Positions 20,291 to 30,153 of a stretch of 64,000 bases of DNA are shown here, in pieces. Location: positions 1 through 64,000 of the forward strand of contig JAWKLL010000002.1 of the NCBI GenBank assembly GCA_041392765.1, given 5' to 3'. The translations under genes and the position numbers were made by a program. Below the pieces are notes generated by a model. The model was not told the origin of the DNA, made no database searches, and saw only the letters and a program-made list of their open reading frames with translations. This DNA comes from Lewinella sp041392765 (GTDB lineage Bacteria; Bacteroidota; Bacteroidia; Chitinophagales; Saprospiraceae). Numbering within the stretch: the stretch's first letter is position 1; every line of letters starts with the position of its first letter.

Positions 20291-21787
20291 ATGAAAAATC
20301 TGTTAAAAACTGGCTCTTTCGCCTTGAGCCTTATGCTAGTGTTGAGTTCTTGTGGTAAAAAAGAATCCTCAGACGTCACTGGCTGGAACTTCAATGATCA
20401 AAAGTGGGGAGGTTTTGAAAAAAACCTAGACTACGAAGGACAGCCCACTGGGCCTAACCTCGTACTCATTCCTGGTGGTACCTTCGTTATGGGGCATACC
20501 GAACAGGATGTCACGATGGAGTGGAACAACATCTCCCGCCGTGTGACAGTATCCTCCTTCTACATGGATGAAACTGAAATTTCCAACCACAATTACCGGG
20601 AATACCTCTATTGGATCAACCGCGTATTCGGGGAAAGCTATCCAGAAGTTTATCTCAATGCTCTACCTGATACCTTGGTTTGGCGTGATGAGCTTTCTTT
20701 CAACGAACCACTTGTTGAAACTTATTTCCGCCACCCTTCCTATGATGACTATCCTGTGGTAGGTGTAAGTTGGGTGCAAGCCAATGAGTTCTGTAAATGG
20801 CGCAGCGACCGCGTGAACGAGGCGATCCTCATTGAGCGCGGTGTACTGAACCCCAATATGGAGCAAAAAGATGAAGACAACTTCAATACCCAAGCTTATT
20901 TGGTAGGTCAGTATCAGGGCGATGTTCGCAAGAACCTCAAAGACCTGCAAACTGGCGGCGAGCGTCCTGTACGCTTCGAAGATGGTATCGTGTTGCCCGA
21001 GTACCGCCTGCCTACTGAAGCAGAATGGGAATATGCCGCTTTGGCACTCGTAGGTCTGCAGGAAAATGAAAAAGATGAACTCTACACCGACCGCCGTACC
21101 TATCCTTGGGATGGCAATACAGTTCGTTATCAGCAGCGCGACCGCTACCAAGGTTATATCTTGGCTAACTTCAAGCGCGGACGTGGTGACTATATGGGTG
21201 TTGCGGGTCGCTTGAACGACAACGCTTGCCCCACTGCTCCTGTACGTGCTTACCTACCCAACGACTTCGGCCTGTACAATATGGCAGGTAACGTAAATGA
21301 ATGGGTAGCAGACCTCTACCGCCCGTTGACAAACATCGACTTGGTGGACGCTGACAACCACGATATGAACCCTTACCGCGGTAACAAATTCCAGCACTTG
21401 GAATTGGATCAAGATGGTCGCCCTGTTGAAAAAGACAGCTTGGGCCGCCTCAAATACCGCTATGTAGAAGACGAAGAAGCCGCCAACCGCGATAACTACA
21501 AAACGGGTATGGCATACAACTTCTTGGACGGTGACCAGCAGTCAGAAGCATTCTACGATTATGGCCGTCATACGCTTATCAGCGATGAATCACGTGTTTA
21601 TAAAGGTGGTTCTTGGGCCGACCGCGCCTACTGGCTCACACCCGGTACTCGCCGTTTCAAGGATGAAAACAAAGGCGACCGCGCTATCGGTTTCCGTTGT
21701 GCTATGATACGCATGGGTGCTCCTACCGGCAACGAAGCAGAAAGCGGCCACGTGTTCAAGACCAAACGCAGCAGCCGTCGCCGATAG
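20291..21787 (+). CDS. gldJ: GldJ, gliding/T9SS lipoprotein with FGE-sulfatase fold
   Basis: An intact 498-residue lipoprotein. The signal peptide ends at the lipobox VLSSC (Cys about 20-21). The body is a formylglycine-generating-enzyme-like domain: LVLIPGGTFVMG, YMDETEISNHNYREYLYWIN, PVVGVSWVQANEFCKWRS, LPTEAEWEYAAL, GLYNMAGNVNEWVADLYR, VYKGGSWADRAYWL and GFRCAMIR. The opening TGWNFNDQKWGGFE and the context beside porU and porV favour GldJ over its paralogue GldK. GldJ stabilises GldK and is needed for gliding and T9SS function. I chose ATG 20291, preceded by AAAGGGA, over an upstream in-frame start because it begins the lipoprotein signal. Confidence 0.88.
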   Translation: MKNLLKTGSFALSLMLVLSSCGKKESSDVTGWNFNDQKWGGFEKNLDYEGQPTGPNLVLIPGGTFVMGHTEQDVTMEWNNISRRVTVSSFYMDETEISNHNYREYLYWINRVFGESYPEVYLNALPDTLVWRDELSFNEPLVETYFRHPSYDDYPVVGVSWVQANEFCKWRSDRVNEAILIERGVLNPNMEQKDEDNFNTQAYLVGQYQGDVRKNLKDLQTGGERPVRFEDGIVLPEYRLPTEAEWEYAALALVGLQENEKDELYTDRRTYPWDGNTVRYQQRDRYQGYILANFKRGRGDYMGVAGRLNDNACPTAPVRAYLPNDFGLYNMAGNVNEWVADLYRPLTNIDLVDADNHDMNPYRGNKFQHLELDQDGRPVEKDSLGRLKYRYVEDEEAANRDNYKTGMAYNFLDGDQQSEAFYDYGRHTLISDESRVYKGGSWADRAYWLTPGTRRFKDENKGDRAIGFRCAMIRMGAPTGNEAESGHVFKTKRSSRRR

Positions 21788-21814
21788 TCCCTATCGCGTA
21801 TGGCCTTGAGGCAG

Positions 21815-21852
21815 AAAAAAGCCATTCCGCTTATTAGTGGGATGGCTTTTTT
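21815..21852. terminator. Strong intrinsic terminator after gldJ
   Basis: The 14-bp stem AAAAAAGCCATTCC / GGGATGGCTTTTTT has one G-T pair and a 10-nt loop, and ends in a T-run 28 bp after the gldJ stop. The A-run on the other side would let it work in both directions. Confidence 0.88.
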
Positions 21853-22008
21853 CGTACTTGCTTTTTCATGCACTTCTTTACGCCTGACGAGCAGGTTGAT
21901 GGTACTTTTTATGCCCGAATGGGTGAATAAAATGTTTTTGCCTCCCTATTTTGCCGCCGCTTCAACGTTTTTATCGCTACAAATGTATTAGAGGTATTGG
22001 TAAAATGT

Positions 22009-22100
22009 GGGTGCCACCCTGCGGCATTTCGCTTCGCTACATTACCACAGGGTCGGGCTATCCGTTGCGGCAAAGCCTCCACTGCTATCCCTGGCACGGG
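22009..22100 (-). ncRNA. Dispersed structured repeat with TAGCCCGACC core, copy 1
   Basis: Read on the minus strand: GGGATAG, a variable segment, GGATAGCCCGACCCTG, a hairpin whose arms are CCCTG and CAGGG, then a GGCACCC-type end. The same order of conserved linkers and changing hairpins occurs at 22171, 40150 and 57836. The pattern resembles structured repeats common between Bacteroidota genes, possibly a described RNA motif such as Flavo-1, but I cannot confirm identity. Transcription is not shown. Confidence 0.5.
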
Positions 22101-22170
22101 CGGTTTGCAAGATTCACCGTATTTTGACGGAAATAAAGTGTTCAACTTTTTCCGACACTTACACGGGTGA

Positions 22171-22298
22171 GGGATAGAAATGGTGGCGGCCTTCTGGCCG
22201 ACAGCCCCGATGGAGCTTGCGGAAATCGAGTACGGAGCCATGTATAGCCCGACCTCGGCCTCAGCAGGGATTTGCCTAGCCTTGGCCGAGGCACCCCC
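22171..22298 (+). ncRNA. Dispersed structured repeat, copy 2, inverted relative to copy 1
   Basis: GGGATAG (22171-22177) is followed by GTGGC, the hairpin GGCC TTCT GGCC, GACAG, a variable part, TATAGCCCGACC, a second hairpin with arms CTCGGCC and GGCCGAG, and GCACCCC. It lies tail to tail with copy 1, just upstream of the cytochrome gene. From 21853 to 22325 I find no gene apart from these two elements. Confidence 0.5.
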
Positions 22299-22325
22299 GA
22301 AAAAAAACTTCAAACCATCTTCACT

Positions 22326-23283
22326 ATGCGTTTTTTATGTGGGCTTTGCCCTTCTTATTACTGCTTGCCGCTTGTGGACAAACGCCACAGGCCACCTCCA
22401 CGCCTCCTGATGAAGTAGTGATGGCGCAAGGGGTTTCAACTACTTGAAACCAATTGCTTTTCCTGCCACAGTCCCTAATGCGGCTATCGACAACCGCGTT
22501 GCCCCGCCGATGGAGGCCGTAAAAAGACATTATATCACAAGCGAAACGACCGCCGATGCCTTTGCCGATGCCCTGGTGGCTTTCTTGAAAGACCCCTCCA
22601 AGGAGCGTTCTATCATGCCTGGGGCGGTTGCCAAGTTCGGACTCATGCCCAAGATGAACTTTCAAGAAGAGCAGGTGCGCGCCATTGCCCAGTACATTTA
22701 CCACACCGAGTTGGAAAAGCCCGATTGGTTTGAAGCGCATTACCAGCAAGAGCGCAAAAAATATAAGGATATGGATGGCCAGCCCCTCAGTCCCTTGGAA
22801 AAAGGCAGCCAGTTGGCGATGCAAACCAAAGGAGCATTGGGTAAAAACCTATTAGCGGCCATGAATGAAGGTGGGCCAGTACACGCATTGGGCTTCTGTA
22901 ATACGCGTGCCATACCCCTTACCGATAGCGTATCCACCGCGCTGAATGCCCGCATCCGGCGCGTATCCGATAGGAATCGCAATCCCGACAATGCAGCCAA
23001 TGAGCAAGAGCTGGCCTATATCCAATTGGCCAAGGCTGCCATCGCTGCCGGAGAAGAAGCCAAAGCGCAACTCATTGTTAGCGGCAATCGGCATATTGGC
23101 TACTACCCCATTATGACCAACGATATGTGCCTGAAGTGCCATGGCACAGTCGGTGAAACCATCAGCCCCGAAACCCTGTCGGAAATCCATAAATACTACC
23201 CCAATGATAAAGCAGTTGGCTACAAAGCCAACGAGCTACGGGGCATTTTTGTAGTGGAGATGTTGGATGAAGCAGATAAGTAG
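22326..23283 (+). CDS. Two-heme cytochrome c lipoprotein: class I cytochrome plus Tll0287-like (DUF3365) domain
   Basis: The reconstructed protein is about 320 residues. The lipoprotein signal MRFFMWALPFLLLLAAC is followed by a first heme site ETNCFSCHSPNA (CxxCH) in a small class I cytochrome domain that ends near MPKMNFQEEQVRAIAQYIYH. A second domain (ALGFCNTRAIPLTDSVS to NDMCLKCHG) has the CxxCH of the Tll0287/DUF3365 sensor-like heme family. It is probably periplasmic and membrane-anchored, carrying electrons or sensing redox state or ligands. The first ~55 residues need repair: a missing T in the T-run at 22331, an extra G near 22429, and an extra base near 22473. The second half is intact. 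Confidence 0.78.
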
Positions 23284-23333
23284 TTTGGTATTCCTTTTTT
23301 CTAAAAAAGATTAGTAAATTTGCCTAAATAGAG

Positions 23334-23430
23334 GACGGGGAAAAAGTAAACTGTACAACTTTTGATTCGGGGAAATTGTGTGAAAATATTTGCGAATTTT
23401 CTAGAAGAAGTTGTACAGTTTATTTCCGTC
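23334..23430. mobile_element. MITE module B, copy 1
   Basis: The ends GACGG and CCGTC close 23-bp inverted arms containing TAAACTGTACAACTT on both sides, around a ~45-nt interior (AAATATTTGCGAA). There is no coding capacity. A related copy with different but still matching arms is at 37102-37236. Confidence 0.8.
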
Positions 23431-23442
23431 AAGATGCTAAGG

Positions 23443-23565
23443 GACGGAAAAAAAATAAGTGATCCCATTTTTGGCTTAGCTTTATGCACTAAGCGTAGGA
23501 ATACTTGCACAAAGCGTGTGCATAAAGACAAGCCTTCAGGAAAAATGGGATCAGTTATTTCCGTC
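23443..23565. mobile_element. MITE module A, copy 1
   Basis: The ends GACGG and CCGTC enclose arms ATAAGTGATCCCATTTTT and AAAAATGGGATCAGTTAT and an inner pair CTTTATGCAC / GTGCATAAAG. CTAAG flanks it at 23437-23441 and 23572-23576, consistent with a target-site duplication. The right edge supplies the ATG used by the next reading frame. A second copy is at 37024-37293. Confidence 0.82.
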
Positions 23566-23568
23566 AAA

Positions 23569-25104
23569 ATGCTAAGCAATTTATGCACAATAGAAAATAT
23601 CCAAGGCAAACAAGACTTCCCGAAACTTCGCAATGAAGGCTTTGTGTATGTGGACAAAACTCGTTATGCCACAGAAATGGCAGTGCTGGGCGATCATATT
23701 TTATGTCCAAACCCCGCCGCTTTGGTAAGTTCTATTCATCAGCACCTTAGAAAGTGTGTTTTTAGGTAAAAAAGAACTTTTTGGAAGGGCTTTATATTTA
23801 TGACAAATGGCAGTTTGAGGAATATCCGATTATAAGAATATCATTTTCTAATATTGGGTACAGAGAAATAGGTTTAGCTAAAGCCATCAATAACGATTTA
23901 GATAGAATTCTATCAAAGTACAACTTGCCAAATGGACAAGGCCGTATCGCAAAAATTTGAACATTTAATTCAAGCGTTATTCAAATTATACGACAAAGGC
24001 GTAGTTATCCTCATAGACGAATATGACAAGCCGCTGATAGACTATTTAGGTAAAGATAAAATTGAAATAGCCAAAGAAAACCGCGATATTCTCAAGACTT
24101 TTTATTCCATCTTGAAAGATGCTGAGCCGTTTATCAAATTACTTTTCATCACGGGGGTGAGCAAATTTAAAGCAAAGTGAGCATTTTTTCAGATTTGAAT
24201 AATCTGACAGATATATCTACACATATCAAATTTTCGGAGATTTGTGGTATTTCGCAAGAGGAATTAGAAGAAAATTTTGTGGAAGAACTCCAAATATACG
24301 ACAAAGAGAAAATCAAAAATTGGTACAACGGCTATAAATTTAATCCCAACGGAAAGACAGTCTATAACCCCTATTCTATCCTTAATTTCTTTATGGACAA
24401 GGGAGTTCAAGAACTTTTGGTATGAAACGGGCACCCCACTTTTTGATGAAAATGTGTCGTGGGGAGAATCATTTATTCGACTAAAAATACTATTATACAC
24501 AAAGACGATTTGGGTAATTTTGATATTGAAAACCTAAAAATAGAACCCTCTTATTTCAAACGGGTTATCTAACCATAACTGATTTCAACCCCTCAATTTG
24601 ATGAGTACACGTTGTCTTTCCCTAACAATGAAGTACGTGTTCTTATCTAAGAAACTTGTTAGAGGCATATCTAAATTCCACACAATTGGAGGCTACTCCA
24701 ATTTTAAGTGGATAAGAACACTTCTCAAAAACAAAAGACTCAGACAAACTCAAAGACAATCTAAATCAGGCTCCTTTTCGCATATCCTTTATTCGCTTTG
24801 GCAAAAGAAAACGAGCAATACTACCACGCTTTTTGCGCATTTTGATGTTTTCGTTGTTGGGCGTGTATATTTTTAGTGAAGTACAAACCCAAAAAGGCAG
24901 AACCGATTCAATAGTGATGTTTGAAAACGAAGTTTTTATCTTTGAGTTCAAGCTCAATAAATCAGCCGATGAAGCTTTTTTTCAAATCGAAACAAAGGTT
25001 ATACCGACAGGTTTAAGGATAGCGGTATGCCTATCTATAAAATTGGCGTGAATTTTAGCAGCGAGAAGAAAGAGGTAGAAGAGGTGTTACTTCGTCACGA
25101 GTAA
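23569..25104 (+). pseudogene. AAA-ATPase-like / PD-(D/E)XK nuclease family protein (DUF1703 type), multiply frameshifted
   Basis: Fragments in three frames spell one ~510-residue protein of the AAA-ATPase_like plus PD-(D/E)XK family common in Bacteroidota: QGKQDFPKLRNEGFVYVDKT, GKKELFEGLYIYDKWQFEEY (one T missing), VVILIDEYDKPLIDYL (Walker B), LLFITGVSKF, KNWYNGYKFNP, then the nuclease core DSIVMFENEVFIFEFKLNK and YKIGVNFSSEKKEVEEV. The usual P-loop segment (expected near FLSRPRRFGKSL) is missing or garbled around 23705-23770, which suggests genuine loss beyond base-calling error. At least seven breaks lie between 23700 and 25010. It sits between MITE copies. The biological role of the family is not established. 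Confidence 0.72.
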
Positions 25105-25128
25105 GGTACAGGGTAAAAGTAACTTGAG

Positions 25129-25165
25129 GACGGAAAAAATAAGTGATCCCATTTTCGGGCTAGGT
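25129..25165. mobile_element. Solo left end of MITE module A
   Basis: GACGGAAAAAATAAGTGATC followed by CCATTTTCGGGCTAG matches one end of module A at 23443, but the partner arm is absent. With 23334-23565 it brackets the decayed ATPase gene. The rest of 25166-25408 is A/T-rich and holds the upstream region of the NAPRT gene; nothing else is evident. Confidence 0.6.
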
Positions 25166-25408
25166 AAGCATCTGTAAATCTATAAAGTTTCCTAGTTTTT
25201 AGATAGCTCCATTACGCATGGGGTATTTTCACACCTGATTTTATATCAAATTTCTTTTTTAAAGTTGATACCTATACAATAGCAATCGGAATAGCTAATT
25301 GAGGAAATCCCACCCTACCCCCCATTCTATTTTTTTGGTAAATTTTACGCTACGCGCTTGCAGAAGTGTAAAAGATGCTTTACCTTAGTTTCAAAATAAA
25401 ACTAACTA

Positions 25409-26862
25409 ATGATACCTACCTCACACCTGAGCAAGGTTTACAAGGCTGGATGGGGCAATTTTTGGATGGATCTATACCAGCTAACAATGGCCTATGGTTA
25501 TTGGAAACAGCAGGTGCACGAGCAAAAAGCTGTGTTCCATTTATTTTTCCGCAATCACCCTTTTAAGGGGCAATACACCGTGGCTGCTGGCTTGGCATTA
25601 GTAGCCGATTACCTATCGAACTGGTCGTTTTCGGTAGGAGAAATCCAATATCTCGGTAGTCTGAAAGGGAATGATGGCCGTGCCTTGTTTGACGAAACTT
25701 TTCTACACTATTTGCAGCGACTTCGGTTCACGGGGATGTGCATGCTGTAACAGAGGGAACGGTAATGCTTCCTCACGAGCCACTGATACGGGTAGAAGCT
25801 CCATTGATACAAGCTCAATTGGTGGAGACGGCTTCGTTGAACCTCGTCAATTTTTCAACGCTCATAGCCACGAAGGCAGCAAGAGTTCGGCAGTCCTGCG
25901 GAACGGATCAGGTGCTGGAGTTTGGCTTGCGTCGCGCTCAGGGGCCGGATGGAGGACTGATGGCCAGCAGAGCCGCCTACCTAGGAGGTGCCGATGCTAC
26001 CAGCAATGTGTGGGCGGGGCAGCACTTAGGCGTTCCTGTGCGGGGTACCCATGCACATAGCTGGGTCATGGTATTTAAGGAGGAGTTGGATGCCTTTGAA
26101 CGATATGCGGATGCTTTGCCTAATAACTGTGTTTTTTTGGTGGACACCTACGATACGATAGAGGGGGTACGCCATGCCATTTCGGTGGGAATCGCCCTAC
26201 GGGAAAAAGGACATCGGCTACAAGGGGTACGGCTCGACAGTGGAGATTTGGCAGCACTGAGCAAAAAAGCGCGGCAGTTATTGGACGAGGCGGGTTTTGA
26301 GGATGCAGTGGTCATTGCCAGCAATGATTTAGACGAACATATCATCCACGACCTGAAAGACAGCGGTGGCAAAATAGACGTTTGGGGCGTGGGGACTCGC
26401 TTAGTGACGGCTTTTGAGCAGCCCGCATTGGGAGGTGTTTACAAATTGGCAGCGATTGAGGACGAAAACGGCCAATGGCAGCCACGCATCAAGCGCAGCG
26501 AACAGGAAATTAAAACCTCCAATCCAGGACGACAACAGGTGAGGCGGTTCTTTTCTCCGGAAGGACAACCGATGGCTGATGTCATCTACGATATAGACCT
26601 GCCTCCTTCGGGTACTGGTATTGTGTTTACACCTTTCCATAGAACAGGCCAAGAGACGATCACAGAAGCAACTTTTACCGATCTTTTGCAGCCTATTTTT
26701 CTAGCGGGGCGGTGCGTTTATACATTTCCAGATTGGGAAGCATTGCGCCAATTGTGCCGACAGCAAGTGGAATCTTTTGTTTCACGCAGCGAGAAACCGT
26801 ATATTTACGGGTTGGAAGACAATTTGTTGGCTCAGAAAAAAGAATTGCTCGCAACTCATTGA
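25409..26862 (+). CDS. pncB: Nicotinate phosphoribosyltransferase, one frameshift
   Basis: The enzyme makes nicotinate mononucleotide from nicotinate, PRPP and ATP in NAD salvage. It has about 484 residues: MDLYQLTMAYGYW at the N-terminus, VHAVTEGTVMLPHEPLIRVE, LNLVNFSTLIATKAAR, the catalytic-core block EFGLRRAQGPDGGLMASRAA, YLGGADATSNVWAG, GTHAHSWVM, LVDTYDTIEGVRHA, VRLDSGDLAALSK and DVWGVGTRLVTAF. The frame changes at the G-run 25732-25736; one extra G gives the family reading FTGDVHAVTEG. The start codon is uncertain by up to about 10 codons. The Nudix/NrtR-like gene follows after three bases, an operon pairing that fits NAD control. Confidence 0.9.
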
Positions 26863-26865
26863 ATT

Positions 26866-27582
26866 ATGCCCTACCAGTACGAATACCCCCGCCCGGCACT
26901 CACCGTTGATTGTGTGATCTTTGGGCTAGATGAATCTCAGCAGTTAAAGGTGTTGCTCATTGAGCGCAATAGAGAGCCATATATGGGCAAATGGGCACTA
27001 CCAGGGGGCTTTGTCCAGATGGATGAATCATTGGAAGATGCCGCCAGAAGGGAGTTGCAAGAGGAAACAGGCGTTAAAGATGTGTTCATGGAGCAGCTTT
27101 TTACGTTTGGCAGACCTGAACGCGACCCACGAGGCAGGGTCGTGAGTGTAGCCTATTATGCATTGGTCAACCGACTGGAACACCCCGTCAAAGCAGACAC
27201 AGATGCCAGCGAGGCCGCTTGGTTTGCCACGGACAATCTACCCGAATTGGCCTTCGACCACAGCCATATTCTTTCGACGGCACTAGAGCGATTGCGCGCC
27301 AAAGTGCGTTATCAGCCCGTAGGCTTTGAGCTGCTGCCCGAGCATTTCACGCTTTCGCAGTTGCAACGACTCTATGAAACCATCCTTGGCGTTCCAGCCC
27401 TTAATAAGCGAAATTTTCGATCGCGCATCCTCAAGATGGGTGTACTCCGTGAGGTAGGCAAACAAACGTATGTAGCCCACCGTCCGGCCATGCTATATAC
27501 TTTCGATAAAGAAGCCTATCAACAACTTTTCCAAAGCCGTGAACCCGATTTGCTACGCCGTGGGGTTGATTTTGAAATCTGA
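26866..27582 (+). CDS. Nudix hydrolase with NrtR-like winged-helix C-terminus
   Basis: An intact 238-residue protein. The N-terminal half is a Nudix domain (ALTVDCVIFGLDES, Nudix box GGFVQMDESLEDAARRELQE then ETGV at about 46-69). The C-terminal half (FTLSQLQRLYETILG, NKRNFRSRILKMGVL) is the winged-helix seen in NrtR-type regulators, which bind ADP-ribose-like ligands and repress NAD-biosynthesis genes. It follows the NAPRT stop by three bases, so translational coupling and regulation of NAD salvage are likely. The Nudix box is complete, so it may also retain ADP-ribose pyrophosphatase activity. Confidence 0.88.
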   Translation: MPYQYEYPRPALTVDCVIFGLDESQQLKVLLIERNREPYMGKWALPGGFVQMDESLEDAARRELQEETGVKDVFMEQLFTFGRPERDPRGRVVSVAYYALVNRLEHPVKADTDASEAAWFATDNLPELAFDHSHILSTALERLRAKVRYQPVGFELLPEHFTLSQLQRLYETILGVPALNKRNFRSRILKMGVLREVGKQTYVAHRPAMLYTFDKEAYQQLFQSREPDLLRRGVDFEI

Positions 27583-27592
27583 GTGGGGGACA

Positions 27593-28603
27593 TCATTCCT
27601 TCCGCACCACATCCAAATAAACAGGCAAATGATCGCTATAACCACCATAGTATTGATTGCCACCATACGTGCGGTTGGGGGCGGTATCTTTGTATAGCAA
27701 CCAATCTTGACGAAAAACACCATAGCCTTGCATCCGCCACAAATTGGGTGCCTGCAAACCAGCATAGATGATTTGATCTAGCATATTCCACTGCCCTTTG
27801 TAGTTGTAGGAACCTGTTAGTTTCGTATCAACATTCAAAAAAGCATTGTACAACAGCCCGGGTACTTGCCGCTTGTCGTCCACCTTTAGTGTGCCTAGCG
27901 CGTAAGAAAGGCTGCGATTTCGAGGTTCATCATTGAAATCACCCATGATAAAAAGGGTAGCAAGCGGGTTGTCTATCAATACCGCATCCACTGCCCGACG
28001 CAGATGTGCCGATACCCAAAGCCTTCGGTGTTCACTCTCTGCTCCCCCCCCTCTGCGTGACGGCCAATGGTTTACAAACACATGAATTACCTCCTTTGTA
28101 ACAGTATGCCGGAGCGTGACGTGCAAAATATCCCTTGAGGTATAGGATTCTGGTTCTAACCAAGATGGAAAATCTATGCGAATAGGCGTTGCGTCAAGCA
28201 ATTCAAAATCATTTTTCTGATACAGCAGTGCTACGTCTATACCCCGCAAATCTGGGCTATCAAAATGAACGGGAGTGTATGCCTTGCCTTTCAAAGTGGC
28301 ATGTTCGCAAAGCGCCGTTAGTACCGCCTTGTTCTCTACTTCGCAAAAACCCATAATAGCTGGATATTCCATCCCTGTCATCACCTGTGCGATCTTATCC
28401 AATTTCGCCTGAAAACGATCTTGAGTCCAAGCCTTGTCACCTTCCGGGGTAAACTCTTCATCCATCGTCACAGGGTCGTCTGCTGTATCGAAAAGATTTT
28501 CGACATTATAAAAAGCAAGACGAAAGGCACTATCCGATTGTGCCCATCCTATATGTAAAGTCAACAGGAGAGCTAGTACAATCTTTAACTTCGCGTGTCG
28601 CAT
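27593..28603 (-). CDS. Secreted endonuclease/exonuclease/phosphatase-family protein
   Basis: An intact 336-residue protein. A Sec signal peptide (LKIVLALLLTLHIGWAQS) precedes an EEP-fold hydrolase: FYNVENLFDTADDP (metal-binding Asn and nearby acidic residue), IMGFCEVENKAVL (Glu), VNHWPSRRGG, FIMGDFNDEP (active-site DxN) and the terminal YSDHLPVYLDV (SDH catalytic His). Likely activities are DNase or phosphodiesterase in the periplasm or outside the cell; the substrate is not deducible. I start at MRHAKLK (28603), which gives a standard signal peptide. PorT lies 25 bp upstream on the same strand. Confidence 0.87.
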   Translation of the reverse strand: MRHAKLKIVLALLLTLHIGWAQSDSAFRLAFYNVENLFDTADDPVTMDEEFTPEGDKAWTQDRFQAKLDKIAQVMTGMEYPAIMGFCEVENKAVLTALCEHATLKGKAYTPVHFDSPDLRGIDVALLYQKNDFELLDATPIRIDFPSWLEPESYTSRDILHVTLRHTVTKEVIHVFVNHWPSRRGGGAESEHRRLWVSAHLRRAVDAVLIDNPLATLFIMGDFNDEPRNRSLSYALGTLKVDDKRQVPGLLYNAFLNVDTKLTGSYNYKGQWNMLDQIIYAGLQAPNLWRMQGYGVFRQDWLLYKDTAPNRTYGGNQYYGGYSDHLPVYLDVVRKE

Positions 28604-28628
28604 GTAATGACAGTTTGTGCTTCGACAA

Positions 28629-29372
28629 TTACCCTTCAAAATGAAAACTGATGGTAAAAGTACGGCTGAGGACTTTTTCTAAAACGGTAGATTCTTCTAA
28701 ATCAGGATTGAAAATCAACGTATTGCCAATGCCGTGGCTGAATTTCAACTCTGGCGAGAAGATGAAATAAGGAAGGAAAAACTGCACCCCCGCACCATAT
28801 TCCAAAGAAAAGTCGTGGGGGGATATTTTCACAAAACTCTCCGCCTGTTTCGCTCTTGAGTCGCTGGCCACGTCGAAGCTGTATTTCACTCCTGCTAATA
28901 TAAACAGCCTTTTATCGCGGTAAGGGGCAGATTTATAACGGAAGTGAAAAGGCATTTCCACAAAAACAGATTCTACGGGTCGTGGCTTCACTTCTGAAAA
29001 GGGGTTGCTGCGGGTGTAATCCAATTTGCGCTCGGCAAAAGAAAGGGTAGGAAGAAAACGAAAATCGAAATAATCGCCAATTTTCAGATTGGTAACAATA
29101 CCCAAATTAAACCCCGCGCCTTTGAGTGAACTGACAGACTGAATGCTATCCGAGTAAATAAACTCCTCGGAGCGGTAGGGACTGAAGCTACTATTGTTGA
29201 TAGCCAGTGTGATGCCAAAATAGTAAGGCTTGGATTGGAAATCAAAAAAGTTGTAATTTCCCTTGCCTGACTGTGCTTGCGCAAACGGTTGCCATAGCCC
29301 CAATACTAGCAACAGACAAGTTACTTGATACCTATATAAAGAGAAGAAATCCCGAAGGTTAATGACTTGCAT
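28629..29372 (-). CDS. porT: PorT family T9SS outer-membrane protein
   Basis: An intact 247-residue barrel protein. A signal-like hydrophobic segment (VTCLLLVLGLWQPFAQAQ) is followed by barrel strands (PYYFGITLAINNSSFSPYRS, GFNLGIVTNLKIGDYFDFRF, SLEYGAGVQFFLPYFIF) and a final RTFTISFHFEG. Position and sequence match PorT/SprT, required for T9SS secretion, which is often encoded just after ubiE. The start overlaps the end of ubiE by 52 nt, giving a somewhat long n-region; a start within the overlap cannot be excluded. Confidence 0.82.
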   Translation of the reverse strand: MQVINLRDFFSLYRYQVTCLLLVLGLWQPFAQAQSGKGNYNFFDFQSKPYYFGITLAINNSSFSPYRSEEFIYSDSIQSVSSLKGAGFNLGIVTNLKIGDYFDFRFLPTLSFAERKLDYTRSNPFSEVKPRPVESVFVEMPFHFRYKSAPYRDKRLFILAGVKYSFDVASDSRAKQAESFVKISPHDFSLEYGAGVQFFLPYFIFSPELKFSHGIGNTLIFNPDLEESTVLEKVLSRTFTISFHFEG

Positions 29373-30052
29373 TGATTTGATTTATAACCGATTGATGACA
29401 TTTGTTGTAAAAAAGCCTTTTGGTCCAAAAAAGCTTGTACCGAATCGTAAAGATAAGTATAAGCTTTTTCGTCCTTGGAGATAACGCGCCCAACGAAGGG
29501 AAGAATATATCGGAAGTAAAAATTAAATAACTGTTTGATAGGAAAAACAGTAGGATGGCTGAATTCCAATACCACTAATTTGCCGCCAGGGCGAAGTACG
29601 CGGTATATCTCGGCTAGACCTTTTTCTAAGTGCTCGAAATTGCGAACCCCAAAAGCAACGGTCACTGCATCGAAAGTATTATCTTCAAAAGGCAGGTCTT
29701 CAGAATCGCCTTCTATCAAACTAATTTGCTTATCCCATGCCTTTCGGGCAATTTTTTCGCGACCTACTACCAGCATTTCCGCACTGATGTCCAAGCCTGT
29801 AATATGTTCCACCTCAGGTAGTTGCCTACGAATCTCCAATGCTACATCAGCAGTGCCGGTAGCTACATCCAATATTTTACGATGTTCTTGAGGATTCAAA
29901 TGTGCAATCGCTTTCTTCCGCCAAATCACGTCTATCCCAAAAGAAGTCAACCGATTCAGCAAATCGTAACTGCTGGCAATGCGGTTGAACATCGTTGAAA
30001 CTTGATTTTTTTTAGAATCGCTGCTGCCGTAAGGCGTTACAGGTTGTGTCAT
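29321..30052 (-). CDS. ubiE: Demethylmenaquinone methyltransferase UbiE/MenG
   Basis: This SAM-dependent enzyme catalyses the last methylation in menaquinone synthesis. It is 243 residues, the usual family length: MFNRIASSYDLLNRLTSFGI, motif I ILDVATGTADVALE, ITGLDISAEML, the family signature VTVAFGVRNFEHLEKGL, and RVLRPGGKLVVLEFSHP. It is intact. Pairing with porT is conserved in Bacteroidota, though the enzymes act in unrelated pathways. It is divergent from gyrA across a 192-bp spacer. Confidence 0.95.
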   Translation of the reverse strand: MTQPVTPYGSSDSKKNQVSTMFNRIASSYDLLNRLTSFGIDVIWRKKAIAHLNPQEHRKILDVATGTADVALEIRRQLPEVEHITGLDISAEMLVVGREKIARKAWDKQISLIEGDSEDLPFEDNTFDAVTVAFGVRNFEHLEKGLAEIYRVLRPGGKLVVLEFSHPTVFPIKQLFNFYFRYILPFVGRVISKDEKAYTYLYDSVQAFLDQKAFLQQMSSIGYKSNQCKSLTFGISSLYIGIK

Positions 30053-30153
30053 ATTACTGAATTAAGGGTGCAAATATACCTACAACCAACAAATCGGCCA
30101 ATTTTATGGGGAAAACAATGCACTTAATAATTCGTTCACCCAACACTTTTTCT

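Noticed and set aside
20291..21787. Formylglycine-generating enzyme or GldK
   Set aside because: The lipoprotein signal, the TGWNFND opening and the neighbouring porU and porV genes favour GldJ.
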